Notes: generated from the sequence alone by a model not told the origin. A DNA stretch of 64,000 nucleotides from Halarcobacter sp. (GCA_030145305.1 JAQYVX010000003.1:1-64000); one strand, 5' to 3'; shown: positions 44,488-56,057, counted from the first letter of the stretch. Numbers and translations are program-made.

Positions 44488-45413
44488 TCAGCTATTCTAA
44501 TTGTGTTCCTAGTGCTATTTTTTGCTTCATATAAAGCATGATCTGCACGAGTTAAGGTTTTATCTAAATTCTTATCATCTCTTATTTCATCATAATGAGC
44601 TACACCAATACTAACTGTAAAATTTATATTACCTTCATCAGTTTCTATATCTAATTTTTCTATATTTTTTCTAATATTTTCTGCAATTTGAGATGCACTT
44701 TTTTCAGAAACATCATAAAGAAGTATTACAAATTCTTCTCCTCCAAATCTTGATACAATATCACTTTCTCTTACATAACTTTTTAAACAATCAGCCAAAG
44801 TTATAATTACTTTATCCCCTACGTTATGACCATGGGAATCATTTATTTTCTTAAAGTAATCAATATCTAAAATCAAAATACTAAGATTGTGATTATTTCT
44901 TTTTGAAAGAGTTATATATTTTTGAGAAATTTCTGAAAAATATCTTCTATTATAAGTATTTGTCATTGGATCTTTGTTTGACAAATCTTTTAGTGTTTCA
45001 TTTAATGCTTTTAACTTTATATTTGATTCATGTAATTCTGTATTATCATAAATATATAAACATACAAGCTTTTTTTCCACATCATATGGAATAATTGTTA
45101 TATCTTGTTGCACATAATCAAAAATCTTATCTACAACCGAATTTGATTCAATTTTTATTAAATATTTATGAGGATCTACACTGTAAAAAGAAGGATTTTT
45201 TGTAACAAGAACTGAATTGATTTTTCTTTTTAATTTTTTTTCATTTATATAATCAAATTCTTCACATATATTTTTGCCTAAAACATCTTCTTCTTTGATA
45301 TGAGTTCTAATCTCCAACCATTTATTCCAAGCACAAATTTCTAAATTTTCATTTAATATTATAAGACCATTATTTATTGTTGATGAAATTATATTTTGAT
45401 TAATTGTTAACAT
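44484..45413 (-). CDS. Diguanylate cyclase with N-terminal PAS-like domain
   Basis: A 309-residue soluble protein. A PAS-like sensor (about 5-130, with NNGLIILNENLEICAWNKW) precedes a GGDEF domain containing DPMTNTYNRRYF, FGGEEFVILL and an intact I-site, RESD, five residues before the GGEEF. It should make c-di-GMP under product inhibition. It starts immediately after the CheC-like stop (TAGATG), so it is the third gene of a cheY-cheC-GGDEF operon. Confidence 0.92.
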   Translation of the reverse strand: MLTINQNIISSTINNGLIILNENLEICAWNKWLEIRTHIKEEDVLGKNICEEFDYINEKKLKRKINSVLVTKNPSFYSVDPHKYLIKIESNSVVDKIFDYVQQDITIIPYDVEKKLVCLYIYDNTELHESNIKLKALNETLKDLSNKDPMTNTYNRRYFSEISQKYITLSKRNNHNLSILILDIDYFKKINDSHGHNVGDKVIITLADCLKSYVRESDIVSRFGGEEFVILLYDVSEKSASQIAENIRKNIEKLDIETDEGNINFTVSIGVAHYDEIRDDKNLDKTLTRADHALYEAKNSTRNTIRIAD

Positions 45414-46034
45414 CTAATACTCTTCTAAAATTTTATCTAAGGCATTTTTTAAATACACTATTGATTCTTCTTTCGACATTAAAATTAGCTCACCAAAAAT
45501 ATTTTGATTTTCAAATTTTATTTCAGTAGAAATTATAATCACATGTTTATATTCTGTTTTATATCTATCTTCAAAAGTATCAGGAGAATTGATTTTCCTA
45601 ACAGAAGGAGGAGAAAATATAACTGAAGCATGAAGTAAACCAGCTAATTTACTCAAAGTTGTAGATGAAATTATATTTGTAATTTCTAAAATTATGTCTT
45701 TTAATTCATCTTCGTTTATTTCATCTTCTTCTAAATCAAACTCTGAAGCTAGATTAATTACAGATTTTTCATCCATAATAAACATATTTTCACCATTTAA
45801 TTTTCCATCTATTTTTTGATTTGTTACATAATAAGTTTCATACTTATCGAACATTTTTTTAAAATATCTTTTAAATTCACTACTTGTTAAAGTTTTAATA
45901 CAAGGAATACTTAGCGTTGCATATTTATCAATTATCTTGGCAATTGCTGCTGTTGAAGCTCCATATGAAATATTCATAAGCTCTTGTAGACAATCTTTTT
46001 GATCTTCGTTTAGTGTAAGGCTTGAATCACACAT
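45414..46034 (-). CDS. CheC-like phosphatase
   Basis: A 206-residue protein with two CheC/CheX-type active-site helices. ELMNISYGAST contains E18 and N21; EITNIISSTTLSKLAG contains E117 and N120. CheC proteins dephosphorylate CheY-P. It overlaps the single-domain receiver upstream by one base (TAATG), so the receiver is its probable substrate. No chemoreceptor or CheA is adjacent. Confidence 0.85.
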   Translation of the reverse strand: MCDSSLTLNEDQKDCLQELMNISYGASTAAIAKIIDKYATLSIPCIKTLTSSEFKRYFKKMFDKYETYYVTNQKIDGKLNGENMFIMDEKSVINLASEFDLEEDEINEDELKDIILEITNIISSTTLSKLAGLLHASVIFSPPSVRKINSPDTFEDRYKTEYKHVIIISTEIKFENQNIFGELILMSKEESIVYLKNALDKILEEY

Positions 46035-46399
46035 TACTTTAGTCCTAGTTTTTCTAACATAACAGAAAGATTTGCAGCATTTATTGGTTTTTTTATAAAT
46101 CCTAAAGCCCCATTAGTTCTTGCTTTTTCTACAGAACCTTCTTGTATATCAGCACTAACAATAATTATTTTTGCACTTTTATCATAAGTCTTAATCTTTC
46201 TTGTAGCTTCAAATCCATCAATAACTGGCATAGTTAAATCCATAAAACAAATATCTGGTTTTTCTTCTTTATATATATCAATAGCTTCTTGACCATTGTT
46301 AGCTTCTAAAAGTTCAATATCTTCACCTATAATGTCTTGAATAGATTTTTTCATCATTTTTCTAGCCATTCTAGAATCATCGCTTATTAATAATTTCAT
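46034..46399 (-). CDS. Single-domain CheY-like response regulator
   Basis: A 121-residue receiver: acidic pair in LLISDDSRMARKMM, phospho-acceptor Asp in CFMDLTMPVIDG, a conserved Ser in IIIVSADI, Lys in GFIKKPI. It has no output domain. It is the first gene of the operon with the CheC-like phosphatase and the diguanylate cyclase, so phosphorylation may control cyclase activity through protein contacts (inference). Confidence 0.93.
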   Translation of the reverse strand: MKLLISDDSRMARKMMKKSIQDIIGEDIELLEANNGQEAIDIYKEEKPDICFMDLTMPVIDGFEATRKIKTYDKSAKIIIVSADIQEGSVEKARTNGALGFIKKPINAANLSVMLEKLGLK

Positions 46400-46444
46400 G
46401 TATATTCCTAGTTTTTTATATAAAATTTTAACTTAATTTAAAAA

Positions 46445-47020
46445 TTAGACGCTTAATTTCAAGAAAGCCTCTACTATAGTTATAGCCTCAAGATTTTTTA
46501 TTTTATTTTCTAAAGAATCTAAAGTTTCATTCTCATCTATTTGAATTTTTTTCTGAAGTATGTATTCGCCTTCATCATAATTTTCGTTCACAAAATGAAT
46601 TGTACAACCTGATTCGCTCTCTTTTTCTCTTAAAACTGCTTTATGAACAAAAGAACCATACATTCCTTTTCCACCAAATTTAGGTAATAAAGCTGGATGA
46701 GAATTTATTATTTTATTTTTAAAAGTATTAAGTAAATTTTTTTCTATTTTTTTCATATAGCCTGAAAGAAAAATATAATCGATCTTAAATTCTTTCATCA
46801 AATTTGTTATTTTTTCATCTATATTTTCATTAGGATATTTTTTAGAATTTATAATAAAATTTGGAATATTGTTTTTTTCTGCTTTTTCTAAAACTTTTGC
46901 ATTAGAATTATTTGATATAACAAGTACAACTTGAGCATTTAAAATTTCATTTTCACAGGCCTTATTTATAGTATCAAAGCCACTACCATTATATGAAGAT
47001 AATATTCCAATTCGTTTCAT
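46445..47020 (-). CDS. purN: Phosphoribosylglycinamide formyltransferase
   Basis: A 191-residue protein from the ATG at 47020, preceded by GGAT. An in-frame TTG at 47038 is less likely. It carries RIGILSSYNGSGFDTI, INSHPALLPKFGGKGMYG and a C-terminal TIHFVNENYDEGEYI, which supply the catalytic Asn, His and Asp of 10-formyl-THF-dependent GAR transformylase in purine synthesis. It is separate from the cheY-cheC operon by about 45 bp. Confidence 0.92.
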   Translation of the reverse strand: MKRIGILSSYNGSGFDTINKACENEILNAQVVLVISNNSNAKVLEKAEKNNIPNFIINSKKYPNENIDEKITNLMKEFKIDYIFLSGYMKKIEKNLLNTFKNKIINSHPALLPKFGGKGMYGSFVHKAVLREKESESGCTIHFVNENYDEGEYILQKKIQIDENETLDSLENKIKNLEAITIVEAFLKLSV

Positions 47021-47168
47021 TTTTATATCCAATATCAATTTATTTTGCGAATTATAACTAAGTTATCCTTTTCTTTTATAAATTAAAAACAAAAATTATT
47101 ATGCATTATTAATATTTTATTTATAATTTATAAGTAGAATTCTTCAATTTTAAAATATAGGAGAAAGA

Positions 47169-47621
47169 ATGAAAAGAATTTTATTTTCAATTTTGTTATT
47201 TGTTGCAACTTTTGCTAACGCTTTAAATATTGGTGATGCTACACCAACATTTGAGATTAAAGATCAATTTGATAAAAAACATGTAATTGCTAGTGATACA
47301 AAAACTATTTTAGTTGCTGCTGATAAAGATACAAGTACAATATTAAAAGAATATTTTTTAGCTAAAGATGCTAATTTTTTAACTACTAATAAAGCTTACT
47401 ATGTAGCTGATATTTCAGGAATGCCAAGTCTAATTGCAAAATTCTTTGCTTTACCAAAAATGAAAGATTATCCATTTTCTGTACTTTTAGTTGATGAAGA
47501 ACAAACAAAAGCATTTACTAAAAAAGAAGATAATATTACAGTTTATACTGTGACAAATGGGAAAATATCTGATATTAAATACGTAAAAGATGCTGCTGGA
47601 TTAGATTCAGTATTTAAATAA
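47169..47621 (+). CDS. Periplasmic thioredoxin-fold-like protein without cysteines
   Basis: A 150-residue protein with a signal peptide (MKRILFSILLFVATFANA). The mature N-terminus (IGDATPTFEIKDQFDKKHVI) resembles peroxiredoxin/TlpA-type or YtfJ-like proteins, but there is no cysteine, so no disulfide or peroxidase chemistry of the usual kind is possible. AGGAG precedes the ATG and a strong terminator follows. Function unknown. Confidence 0.8.
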   Translation: MKRILFSILLFVATFANALNIGDATPTFEIKDQFDKKHVIASDTKTILVAADKDTSTILKEYFLAKDANFLTTNKAYYVADISGMPSLIAKFFALPKMKDYPFSVLLVDEEQTKAFTKKEDNITVYTVTNGKISDIKYVKDAAGLDSVFK

Positions 47622-47649
47622 AAATTACTAGCGTTAGCTAGTAATTTTT
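47621..47649 (+). terminator. Terminator of the periplasmic protein gene
   Basis: A perfect 12-bp stem (47621-47632 with 47637-47648) with a GTTA loop ends in five T residues. It lies just before the convergent ruvC region. Confidence 0.9.
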
Positions 47650-47719
47650 ACATATTCAATAATTAAAACACAAATTAAAACTCTCTCTAAATAAACCTAT
47701 TACACTATTCTTTAATGCC

Positions 47720-48232
47720 CTAAGCCTTTGCTACTTTTATCCTTTGAGCATGTGTTAATGCAATTGCAATTGCATCTGTTATATCTAAAGGTTTTATCTC
47801 TTTTTTTATTCCAAGTAATCTTTTTACCATAAAAGCCACTTGCGTTTTATCTGCTTTTCCATTTCCTGTAACGGCTTTTTTTACTTGAAGTGGAGTATAT
47901 TCAGCAAAGTTTCCAAATTCTTGAAGGATTTTTAATGAAATTGCACCTCTAAATTGGGCAAGCTTTATTACTGTTTTTGGATTAAAAGCATAAAACATAT
48001 CTTCAATTGAAACTTCATCAATTTTATGTTTACTAAAAATCAAATCAAATCCCTCTGTCATCTCTACTATTTGCTCTTGAAGGATTTTTGTTTTGATTTT
48101 AATTAAGCCTGCTTCAACAAGCTTTATTTCTCTTCCATTTTTCTCTACTATTGCGTATCCACAATTAATTGTTCCGGGGTCTATACCTAAAATTTTCAAC
48201 TTTTCACATTTCCTATTGTTTAATGTTTTCAC
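47720..48232 (-). CDS. ruvC: Holliday junction endonuclease RuvC
   Basis: A 170-residue resolvase with catalytic acids in [26 protein letters not shown] and [13 protein letters not shown]. As given it starts at ATG 48232. Family proteins usually begin MKILGIDPG, so a TTG at 48199 that would give that N-terminus is a serious alternative. It is divergent from dnaA, with the oriC1-like region between. Confidence 0.95.
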   Translation of the reverse strand: MKTLNNRKCEKLKILGIDPGTINCGYAIVEKNGREIKLVEAGLIKIKTKILQEQIVEMTEGFDLIFSKHKIDEVSIEDMFYAFNPKTVIKLAQFRGAISLKILQEFGNFAEYTPLQVKKAVTGNGKADKTQVAFMVKRLLGIKKEIKPLDITDAIAIALTHAQRIKVAKA

Positions 48233-48322
48233 ATATAAAGATGCCTACATAATGGTCAGTTTTACATAAATATTCACTTAAAAGGATTTACTTTTTCACA
48301 TATTAATCCTTTTTTATTCACA
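48200..48322. other. oriC1-like DnaA-box cluster upstream of dnaA
   Basis: DnaA-box-like nonamers are seen at 48200-48208 (CTTTTCACA), 48225-48233 (GTTTTCACA), 48292-48300 (TTTTTCACA) and 48314-48322 (TTATTCACA), all in one orientation. The last is close to the TCATTCACA-type box known from Helicobacter. The first overlaps the 5' end of ruvC. Bipartite origins flanking dnaA are established for Helicobacter pylori and predicted for Arcobacter relatives. Confidence 0.7.
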
Positions 48323-48389
48323 GGGAAAAAACTTTTAATTTAAATTTAGATATAATCTATACAATTTATAAATAAAGAGTACGTATTTA

Positions 48390-49697
48390 ATGACAAGCAA
48401 AGAGTTTTTAACAATTATTGAAAAAGAAGCTAATCCAGCTGATTACAAAAAATATTTAAAACAACTATCATATAAAAAAATTTCATCTGATGACAATATT
48501 GCCGTTTTTGAAGTTTCTAATAAATATATAGCTTCTTGGATAAAAAGTAAATACACTCAAATTATCCAACATTGTTTTGAAGTTTATGATGGAACAAAGC
48601 CTGATGTAGAAATAAAAATTGCAGGCGAGAAAAAAACTAAAAAAGAGATTATCTCTGAAAAAGCTAAAAATGAAACAGCTGAGAGTACTATTCTAAATCC
48701 ATCTTATACCTTCGATTCTTTCGTAGTAGGAACCTCAAATCAGATGGCATATAATGCTTCTTTAGCTGTTGCTAATAAGCCAGGTGTTCAATATAATCCA
48801 TTATTTTTATATGGTGGAACTGGACTTGGAAAAACTCACCTTTTGCAAGCAATTGGAAATAATTCAATTGAGCATGGGAAAACTGTAATATACGTTACTA
48901 TTGAACAGTTTATGAATGATTTTACTTTTTCAATAAAAAATAAAAATATGGAACATTTTAGAAGTAAATATAGAAAATGTGATGTTTTACTAATTGATGA
49001 TATTCAATTTTTAAGTGGAAAAGAACAAACTCAAGAAGAATTTTTCCATACATTTAATGAACTTCACAATGCAAAAAAACAAATTGTAATGACCTCAGAT
49101 AGGCTTCCTTCTCAGATAGCAGGGCTTGTTGATAGATTAAAGTCAAGATTTGAATGGGGATTAACAGCTGATATTCAACTTCCAGGTCTTGAAACTAAAA
49201 TTGCAATTATTGAAAAGAAGTCTGAATTAAATGGAATTCATTTATCAAGAGAGATTATAAACTATATTGCTACAAACCTTGATAACTCAATTAGAGAAAT
49301 TGAAGGTGTTTTAATTAGAATAAATGCTAGTGCATCTTTACTTAATCAAGAAATAAATTTAGAACTTGCACAAAATTTATTAAAAGAACAAATAAAAGAG
49401 AAAAAAGAAAATATAAAATTACCTGATATTATAGCACTTGTAGCTACAGAATTAAATATTAAACCAAGTGATATAAAATCTAAAAAAAGAACAGCAACAG
49501 TTGCAAATGCAAGACGAGTTGTAATATTTTTGGCAAGAGATTTAACACATAATTCAATGCCTGATATTGCTAAGTTTTTAGGAATGAAAGATCATAGTTC
49601 TATTTCAAAGAATATTCAAAAGACAAATGAATTGATGGAAACAGATGAAAACTTTAAATTAATCATTCAAAATTTAAAAAATAAAATCATACATTAA
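48390..49697 (+). CDS. dnaA: Chromosomal replication initiator DnaA
   Basis: A 435-residue AAA+ initiator. The N-terminal domain contains YKKYLKQLSYKK. Walker A is GGTGLGKTHL, Walker B is LLIDDIQFLSG and the C-terminal DNA-binding signature is DHSSISKNIQKTNE. It unwinds oriC after binding DnaA boxes. It has box clusters on both sides and sits at the head of dnaA-dnaN-gyrB. A TATAAT hexamer at 48351-48356 is a likely -10 box. Confidence 0.98.
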   Translation: MTSKEFLTIIEKEANPADYKKYLKQLSYKKISSDDNIAVFEVSNKYIASWIKSKYTQIIQHCFEVYDGTKPDVEIKIAGEKKTKKEIISEKAKNETAESTILNPSYTFDSFVVGTSNQMAYNASLAVANKPGVQYNPLFLYGGTGLGKTHLLQAIGNNSIEHGKTVIYVTIEQFMNDFTFSIKNKNMEHFRSKYRKCDVLLIDDIQFLSGKEQTQEEFFHTFNELHNAKKQIVMTSDRLPSQIAGLVDRLKSRFEWGLTADIQLPGLETKIAIIEKKSELNGIHLSREIINYIATNLDNSIREIEGVLIRINASASLLNQEINLELAQNLLKEQIKEKKENIKLPDIIALVATELNIKPSDIKSKKRTATVANARRVVIFLARDLTHNSMPDIAKFLGMKDHSSISKNIQKTNELMETDENFKLIIQNLKNKIIH

Positions 49698-49727
49698 GGA
49701 AATGGAAAAATAAGTTTAAGACGAAAG

Positions 49728-49817
49728 TGTGAAAAGGTGTGAACTATTAGTTCTTTTTATTCACAGGTATAAAAGCCTACTGAGTAAGCTCTAGAATAAT
49801 ATTTTCATCTTTTCACA
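49728..49817. other. oriC2-like DnaA-box cluster between dnaA and dnaN
   Basis: DnaA-box-like nonamers: CTTTTCACA on the minus strand (49728-49736), TAGTTCACA on the minus strand (49738-49746), TTATTCACA (49757-49765) and CTTTTCACA (49809-49817) on the plus strand. Mixed orientation and nearby A/T-rich DNA fit the part of the epsilonproteobacterial bipartite origin that holds the unwinding element in Helicobacter. Confidence 0.72.
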
Positions 49818-49865
49818 TGGTCTACTACTTCCACTACTTAAATATAAATAATAGGAGCTAATAAA

Positions 49866-50936
49866 ATGAAGTTCATAATAACAAAAAGCATATTTGAGAA
49901 TATAATCTCATCAATGCAACCATTCTTAGAAAAAAAAGATGCAAGTTCAATTACTTCACATATATATCTTGAAGTAAATGATGAAAAATTAATATTAAAA
50001 GCCACAGATTATGAAATAGGCTTAGAATGTAATATTGAATCTATAACTGAAGCTATATATGGAAAAGCTACAGTAAATGGTTCTAATTTACTAGGTATTA
50101 TTAAAAGATTAAAAGATTCAGATATTGTAATTGAAACAACTGATAATAATCTAGTAATAAAACAAAACAAATCAACATTTAAGTTACCTATGTATGATGC
50201 AGATGAATATCCAAGTTTAATTTTAAATGATAATTTAAATCATCTAGATATTTCTACTATTAATTTAATTAATTCTATTAGAAAGATTACACCTGCTATT
50301 GATAATAACAATCCTAAATTTGAATTAAATGGTGCATTAATAGATATTAAAAATTCAAAAATAAATTTTGTTTCTACTGATACTAGAAGATTAGCAATTT
50401 CATTTTTACAAAATATTACAAATGATGAAGCTCAATTTATTATTCCTAAAAAAGCCATAATTGAAATACAAAAACTATTTTTAGATGATGCAAATATTTC
50501 ATATGATGAAAATAATTTAATCATATCAAATAAAAATATGAAATTTTTTACAAAATTAATAAATGGAAAATTTCCAGATTATGAAAGAATCATACCTGCA
50601 AATTTAAAATACAATTTATCAATTCCTAAAAATGTTTTAGTAGAATCAATTAAATTAGTAACATCTTTATTTTCAAATATTAAAATTACATTTCAACCAA
50701 ATTCAATAATATTTGAATCACTTGATGAAGATACAGAATCAAAAACTCAAATTGATATTGAATTAAATATAGATTCTGATTTTTATCTTGCAGTTAATGC
50801 AAAATATTTATTAGATTTTCTAAGTCAAACTACAAAAGAAAATGTAACTATTGGATTTAACGAATCAAACTTACCATTTTATTTAGAAGATGAAAAATTC
50901 TTTACAATAGTTATGCCAATAGTTTTAGAAAAATAG
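49866..50936 (+). CDS. dnaN: DNA polymerase III beta sliding clamp
   Basis: A 356-residue clamp with three repeated folds. It starts with MKFIITKSIFENIISS and has FELNGALIDI near residue 150 and a FYLEDEKFFTIVMPIVL C-terminus typical of DnaN (VMP(I/M) end). AGGAG precedes the ATG. It is in the standard dnaA-dnaN-gyrB order. Confidence 0.97.
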   Translation: MKFIITKSIFENIISSMQPFLEKKDASSITSHIYLEVNDEKLILKATDYEIGLECNIESITEAIYGKATVNGSNLLGIIKRLKDSDIVIETTDNNLVIKQNKSTFKLPMYDADEYPSLILNDNLNHLDISTINLINSIRKITPAIDNNNPKFELNGALIDIKNSKINFVSTDTRRLAISFLQNITNDEAQFIIPKKAIIEIQKLFLDDANISYDENNLIISNKNMKFFTKLINGKFPDYERIIPANLKYNLSIPKNVLVESIKLVTSLFSNIKITFQPNSIIFESLDEDTESKTQIDIELNIDSDFYLAVNAKYLLDFLSQTTKENVTIGFNESNLPFYLEDEKFFTIVMPIVLEK

Positions 50937-53282
<2,346 letters not shown>

Positions 53283-53286
53283 GAAT

Positions 53287-53309
53287 TAAGGAGTAAATAT
53301 TACTCCTTA
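53287..53309 (+). terminator. Hairpin after gyrB
   Basis: A perfect 10-bp stem TAAGGAGTAA / TTACTCCTTA with loop ATA begins 5 bases after the gyrB stop. A second, weaker AGGCT/AGCCT hairpin follows about 10 bases later. Neither has a long T run. Confidence 0.6.
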
Positions 53310-53353
53310 TGTTCTTCAAGGCTTTTAGCCTAGAAATAAATAGAATAATAAAA

Positions 53354-53968
53354 TCAATCTTTGTATAGTAAAGCTACTCCAAAACCAATAAACGCACCAC
53401 TTGTTAATTTATTAAAAAGCAAAGAGGCTTTTTTGCTAGTTAGATATTTTGATAATTTAAAAGCAATTAGAGCATAAAAAAATAGAATAATAAATGAAAT
53501 ACCTTCAATAGTAAGAATAAGAGATAAAAATTGAGTAACAAAATTTCTTGAAGGATCTATAAATTGTGGAAACAATGCAGTAAAAAAAGCTATTGCTTTT
53601 GGGTTACTTATTCCTATAGTAAAACCTTCTTTAAATAAAGTATAATAGTTTTTATTCTCCATTTTAGAATCTATTTTTTCATTTGAAAAAGGTGTCTTCC
53701 AGACTTTTATTCCTAAATATATTAAATAAATACAACCTAGAATTTTCATAGAATAAAAAAGAGTTGGTGATGATAGAATAATAGCTCCTAATCCAACAGC
53801 TGAAATGGATGCCAAAATAATCATTGCAAAAAAATTTCCAAAGATATTAGACATAGTTGTTTTATAACCATATTGTAAAGAATTTCTAATAGTAAGTATA
53901 ACAGCAGGTCCTGGAATTGCAATAATAGTAATTGCTAAGAATAAATATGTTAAATAATCGTTTATCAT
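53354..53968 (-). CDS. LysE family amino-acid exporter
   Basis: A 204-residue protein with six predicted helices and the N-terminal IPGPAVILTIRNSLQYG signature of the LysE/RhtB family, plus GISNPKAIAFFTALFPQF near residue 118. It exports an amino acid or related metabolite; the substrate is unknown. It lies downstream of the amino-acid ABC genes, possibly in the same leftward operon. Confidence 0.92.
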   Translation of the reverse strand: MINDYLTYLFLAITIIAIPGPAVILTIRNSLQYGYKTTMSNIFGNFFAMIILASISAVGLGAIILSSPTLFYSMKILGCIYLIYLGIKVWKTPFSNEKIDSKMENKNYYTLFKEGFTIGISNPKAIAFFTALFPQFIDPSRNFVTQFLSLILTIEGISFIILFFYALIAFKLSKYLTSKKASLLFNKLTSGAFIGFGVALLYKD

Positions 53969-54004
53969 TTTTAGTTTTCTTCTTATGTTTTTTTAATGAT
54001 GTTA

Positions 54005-54208
54005 TTATTTATTTTTAGGAAAAATATTTTTAATATAAAAATAAATAGCAATAGGAGTAACTGCAAATAAAAGTATAAAAATTATTGTATTCATTTGACT
54101 TTGAATAGCTATAAACATAATGATTCCATAAACTATCATTAGAATAATTTTTGTTTTTTTTTCAAAATCTTTATCTAGTAGATTTTTTAGTTTTTCGTAT
54201 AAATTCAA
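54005..54208 (-). CDS. Small two-helix membrane protein
   Basis: A 67-residue protein with a charged N-terminus and two hydrophobic segments (about 22-37 and 41-59). GGAGAAAC precedes the ATG on the minus strand. No recognised family. It lies between the amino-acid ABC permease and the LysE exporter on the same strand. Confidence 0.65.
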   Translation of the reverse strand: MNLYEKLKNLLDKDFEKKTKIILMIVYGIIMFIAIQSQMNTIIFILLFAVTPIAIYFYIKNIFPKNK

Positions 54209-54263
54209 AGTTTCTCCTATATAGATAAATAATTATACATATTTTTATAGAAAAAAAAGAATT

Positions 54264-54932
54264 TTAATAAGCTTTATTTAGCTTTTTTTCATATTTCTTT
54301 TGTAAATATTCAAAAAATAATACTGTAATCCAATAAACAATAGCAACTGCTAAAAAACTTTCAAAATATTTAAAAGAACTTGATGCTTCAAGTTGAGCTT
54401 TTGCCATGATTTCTGGAACTCCTAAAGTAAATGCTAATGAGGTACTTTTTAATAAATCAATAAAATTATTCATTAGTGAAGGAATTGCTACCCTAAAAGC
54501 CTGAGGTAATATAATATAAATAAAAGCTTGCAGCCTAGTCATTCCTAATGATTTTGCTGCTTCAAATTGTCCATTATCAATTGAAGCTATTGCTCCTCTT
54601 ATTGTTTCTGCCATATAAGCTGAAAAATGTAAAGACAATCCAACAACAGAGGCTGTATATGCATCAAGAGTATTGAACATAGGAAAAATTTGAGGTAATC
54701 CATAATATAGTAAAAAAAGTTGTACTAAAAGAGGGGTTGCCCTAAAAAAAGATATGTATACATTAAAAATTTGACTTAGTATTTTAATTGAAAATGTTTT
54801 TGTAATTGCGATTATTAAAGCAATTACCAAAGCAATAGCACCAGAAATTAGTGCCATGCTTAAAGTAATATCAATATATTTAAGAAGTATAGGAAAGATT
54901 CCTAAAGTATAATCTAAATCAAAAGAGTTCAT
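54264..54932 (-). CDS. Polar amino-acid ABC transporter permease
   Basis: A 222-residue HisM/GlnP-type permease with FFRATPLLVQLFLLYYGLPQ near residue 62 and the EAA-loop AKSLGMTRLQAFIYIILPQA near residue 125. It forms the membrane channel of a polar amino-acid importer. Its start codon touches the end of the substrate-binding protein gene. No ATP-binding subunit is encoded next to it. Confidence 0.92.
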   Translation of the reverse strand: MNSFDLDYTLGIFPILLKYIDITLSMALISGAIALVIALIIAITKTFSIKILSQIFNVYISFFRATPLLVQLFLLYYGLPQIFPMFNTLDAYTASVVGLSLHFSAYMAETIRGAIASIDNGQFEAAKSLGMTRLQAFIYIILPQAFRVAIPSLMNNFIDLLKSTSLAFTLGVPEIMAKAQLEASSSFKYFESFLAVAIVYWITVLFFEYLQKKYEKKLNKAY

Positions 54933-55702
54933 TATTTATTTGTAATATCCATATTAAACCATTTTAGTGAAATTTCTTTCAACTTTCCATCTTTTCGTAA
55001 AGCACTAAGTGCAGTATTTACATCTTTTAAAAGTAAGTTATTTTCAGATTTTAAAAATGGAAATGCATTTGAAAGCACTCTAATTGGAGAACCAACAATT
55101 TTAAGTGGTAAATTAGCTTTTTTAATTGATTCAACCGCTGAAGTTCTATCTTCAATATAAGCATCAATTCTTTTTAATTTAACATCATTTTGGAAACCGT
55201 TACCATCATAAGAAATAATTTCTATTTCATTATTTGTATCAAATTCTCGAATTATATCAGCATAATTAGTTCCAAGACCAACACCAATTTTTTTACCTTT
55301 TAAATCTTCTAAAGAATTAATTGAATTATTGTCTTCATGAACAATAATTTGTGCACCATCATAAACATATGCATCTGCAAAATCATATTTTACAGTTCTT
55401 GCATCAGTTTTTGTAATTTGGTTTGAAATAGTATCAATTTTTTTAGTTTCTAACATTCCAAAAAGTCCAGAAAATTTTGCAGTTTTAAACTCGATTGTTA
55501 CACCAAGGTTTTCTCCAATTGCATTCCAAACATCAATTTCAAAGCCTTTTAACACATCATTTTCATAATATGTAAAGGGAAAGTATCCACCTGAAGTTCC
55601 AACTTTAATAACTTTTTTTGCTTCCTCTGATTTTGTTTCATCTATGCAAGCTGTAAATAGTACTGAAATAAGTACTAAAAATAAAAGAAAATATTTTTTC
55701 AT
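54932..55702 (-). CDS. Amino-acid ABC transporter substrate-binding lipoprotein
   Basis: A 256-residue protein if started at the ATG at 55702, preceded by AAGGAT. An in-frame upstream start at 55750 would bury the signal peptide. A lipobox, LFTAC, ends the signal peptide, so it is lipid-anchored. The SBP_bac_3 fold is shown by VIKVGTSGGYFPFTYYE, LKGFEIDVWNAIGENLGV and YIEDRTSAVESIKK. It overlaps the permease by one base. Confidence 0.92.
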   Translation of the reverse strand: MKKYFLLFLVLISVLFTACIDETKSEEAKKVIKVGTSGGYFPFTYYENDVLKGFEIDVWNAIGENLGVTIEFKTAKFSGLFGMLETKKIDTISNQITKTDARTVKYDFADAYVYDGAQIIVHEDNNSINSLEDLKGKKIGVGLGTNYADIIREFDTNNEIEIISYDGNGFQNDVKLKRIDAYIEDRTSAVESIKKANLPLKIVGSPIRVLSNAFPFLKSENNLLLKDVNTALSALRKDGKLKEISLKWFNMDITNK

Positions 55703-55991
55703 TTTGTATCCTTTTGTAAAATTAAAATTTATTTTGACATAAAAAATCATAATAGTTGATTAAAATACTTCTATATTTTAAAATTTTAATAAAAAGTCCA
55801 TTTTCAGGCTACTAAAAAGTATTTTTATTCTTAAAAAACTATTCTATACTAAAATACTATTGTATATTTGAGTAATTTATTTTTATTAATCTTTAGAATA
55901 TATAAAAATACTATCTATAATTTAATATATTTTTAAAAAGTTTATTATAATAATAGTAGCAAAAGTTTTTCAAAAAAGCTATTTTATTTTA

Positions 55992-56020
55992 TAGACATAT
56001 AACTCTTCATATCATATAAT
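55992..56020 (+). promoter_or_regulatory. Promoter of the ABC-F gene
   Basis: TAGACA (55992-55997), 17 bases, then TATAAT (56015-56020), ending 37 bases before the ABC-F ATG. The rest of 55703-56057 is A/T-rich with no ORF I can support. Confidence 0.65.
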
Positions 56021-56057
56021 CCAAAACTCAAAATAAAAACAACACAAAAAGAGAATC

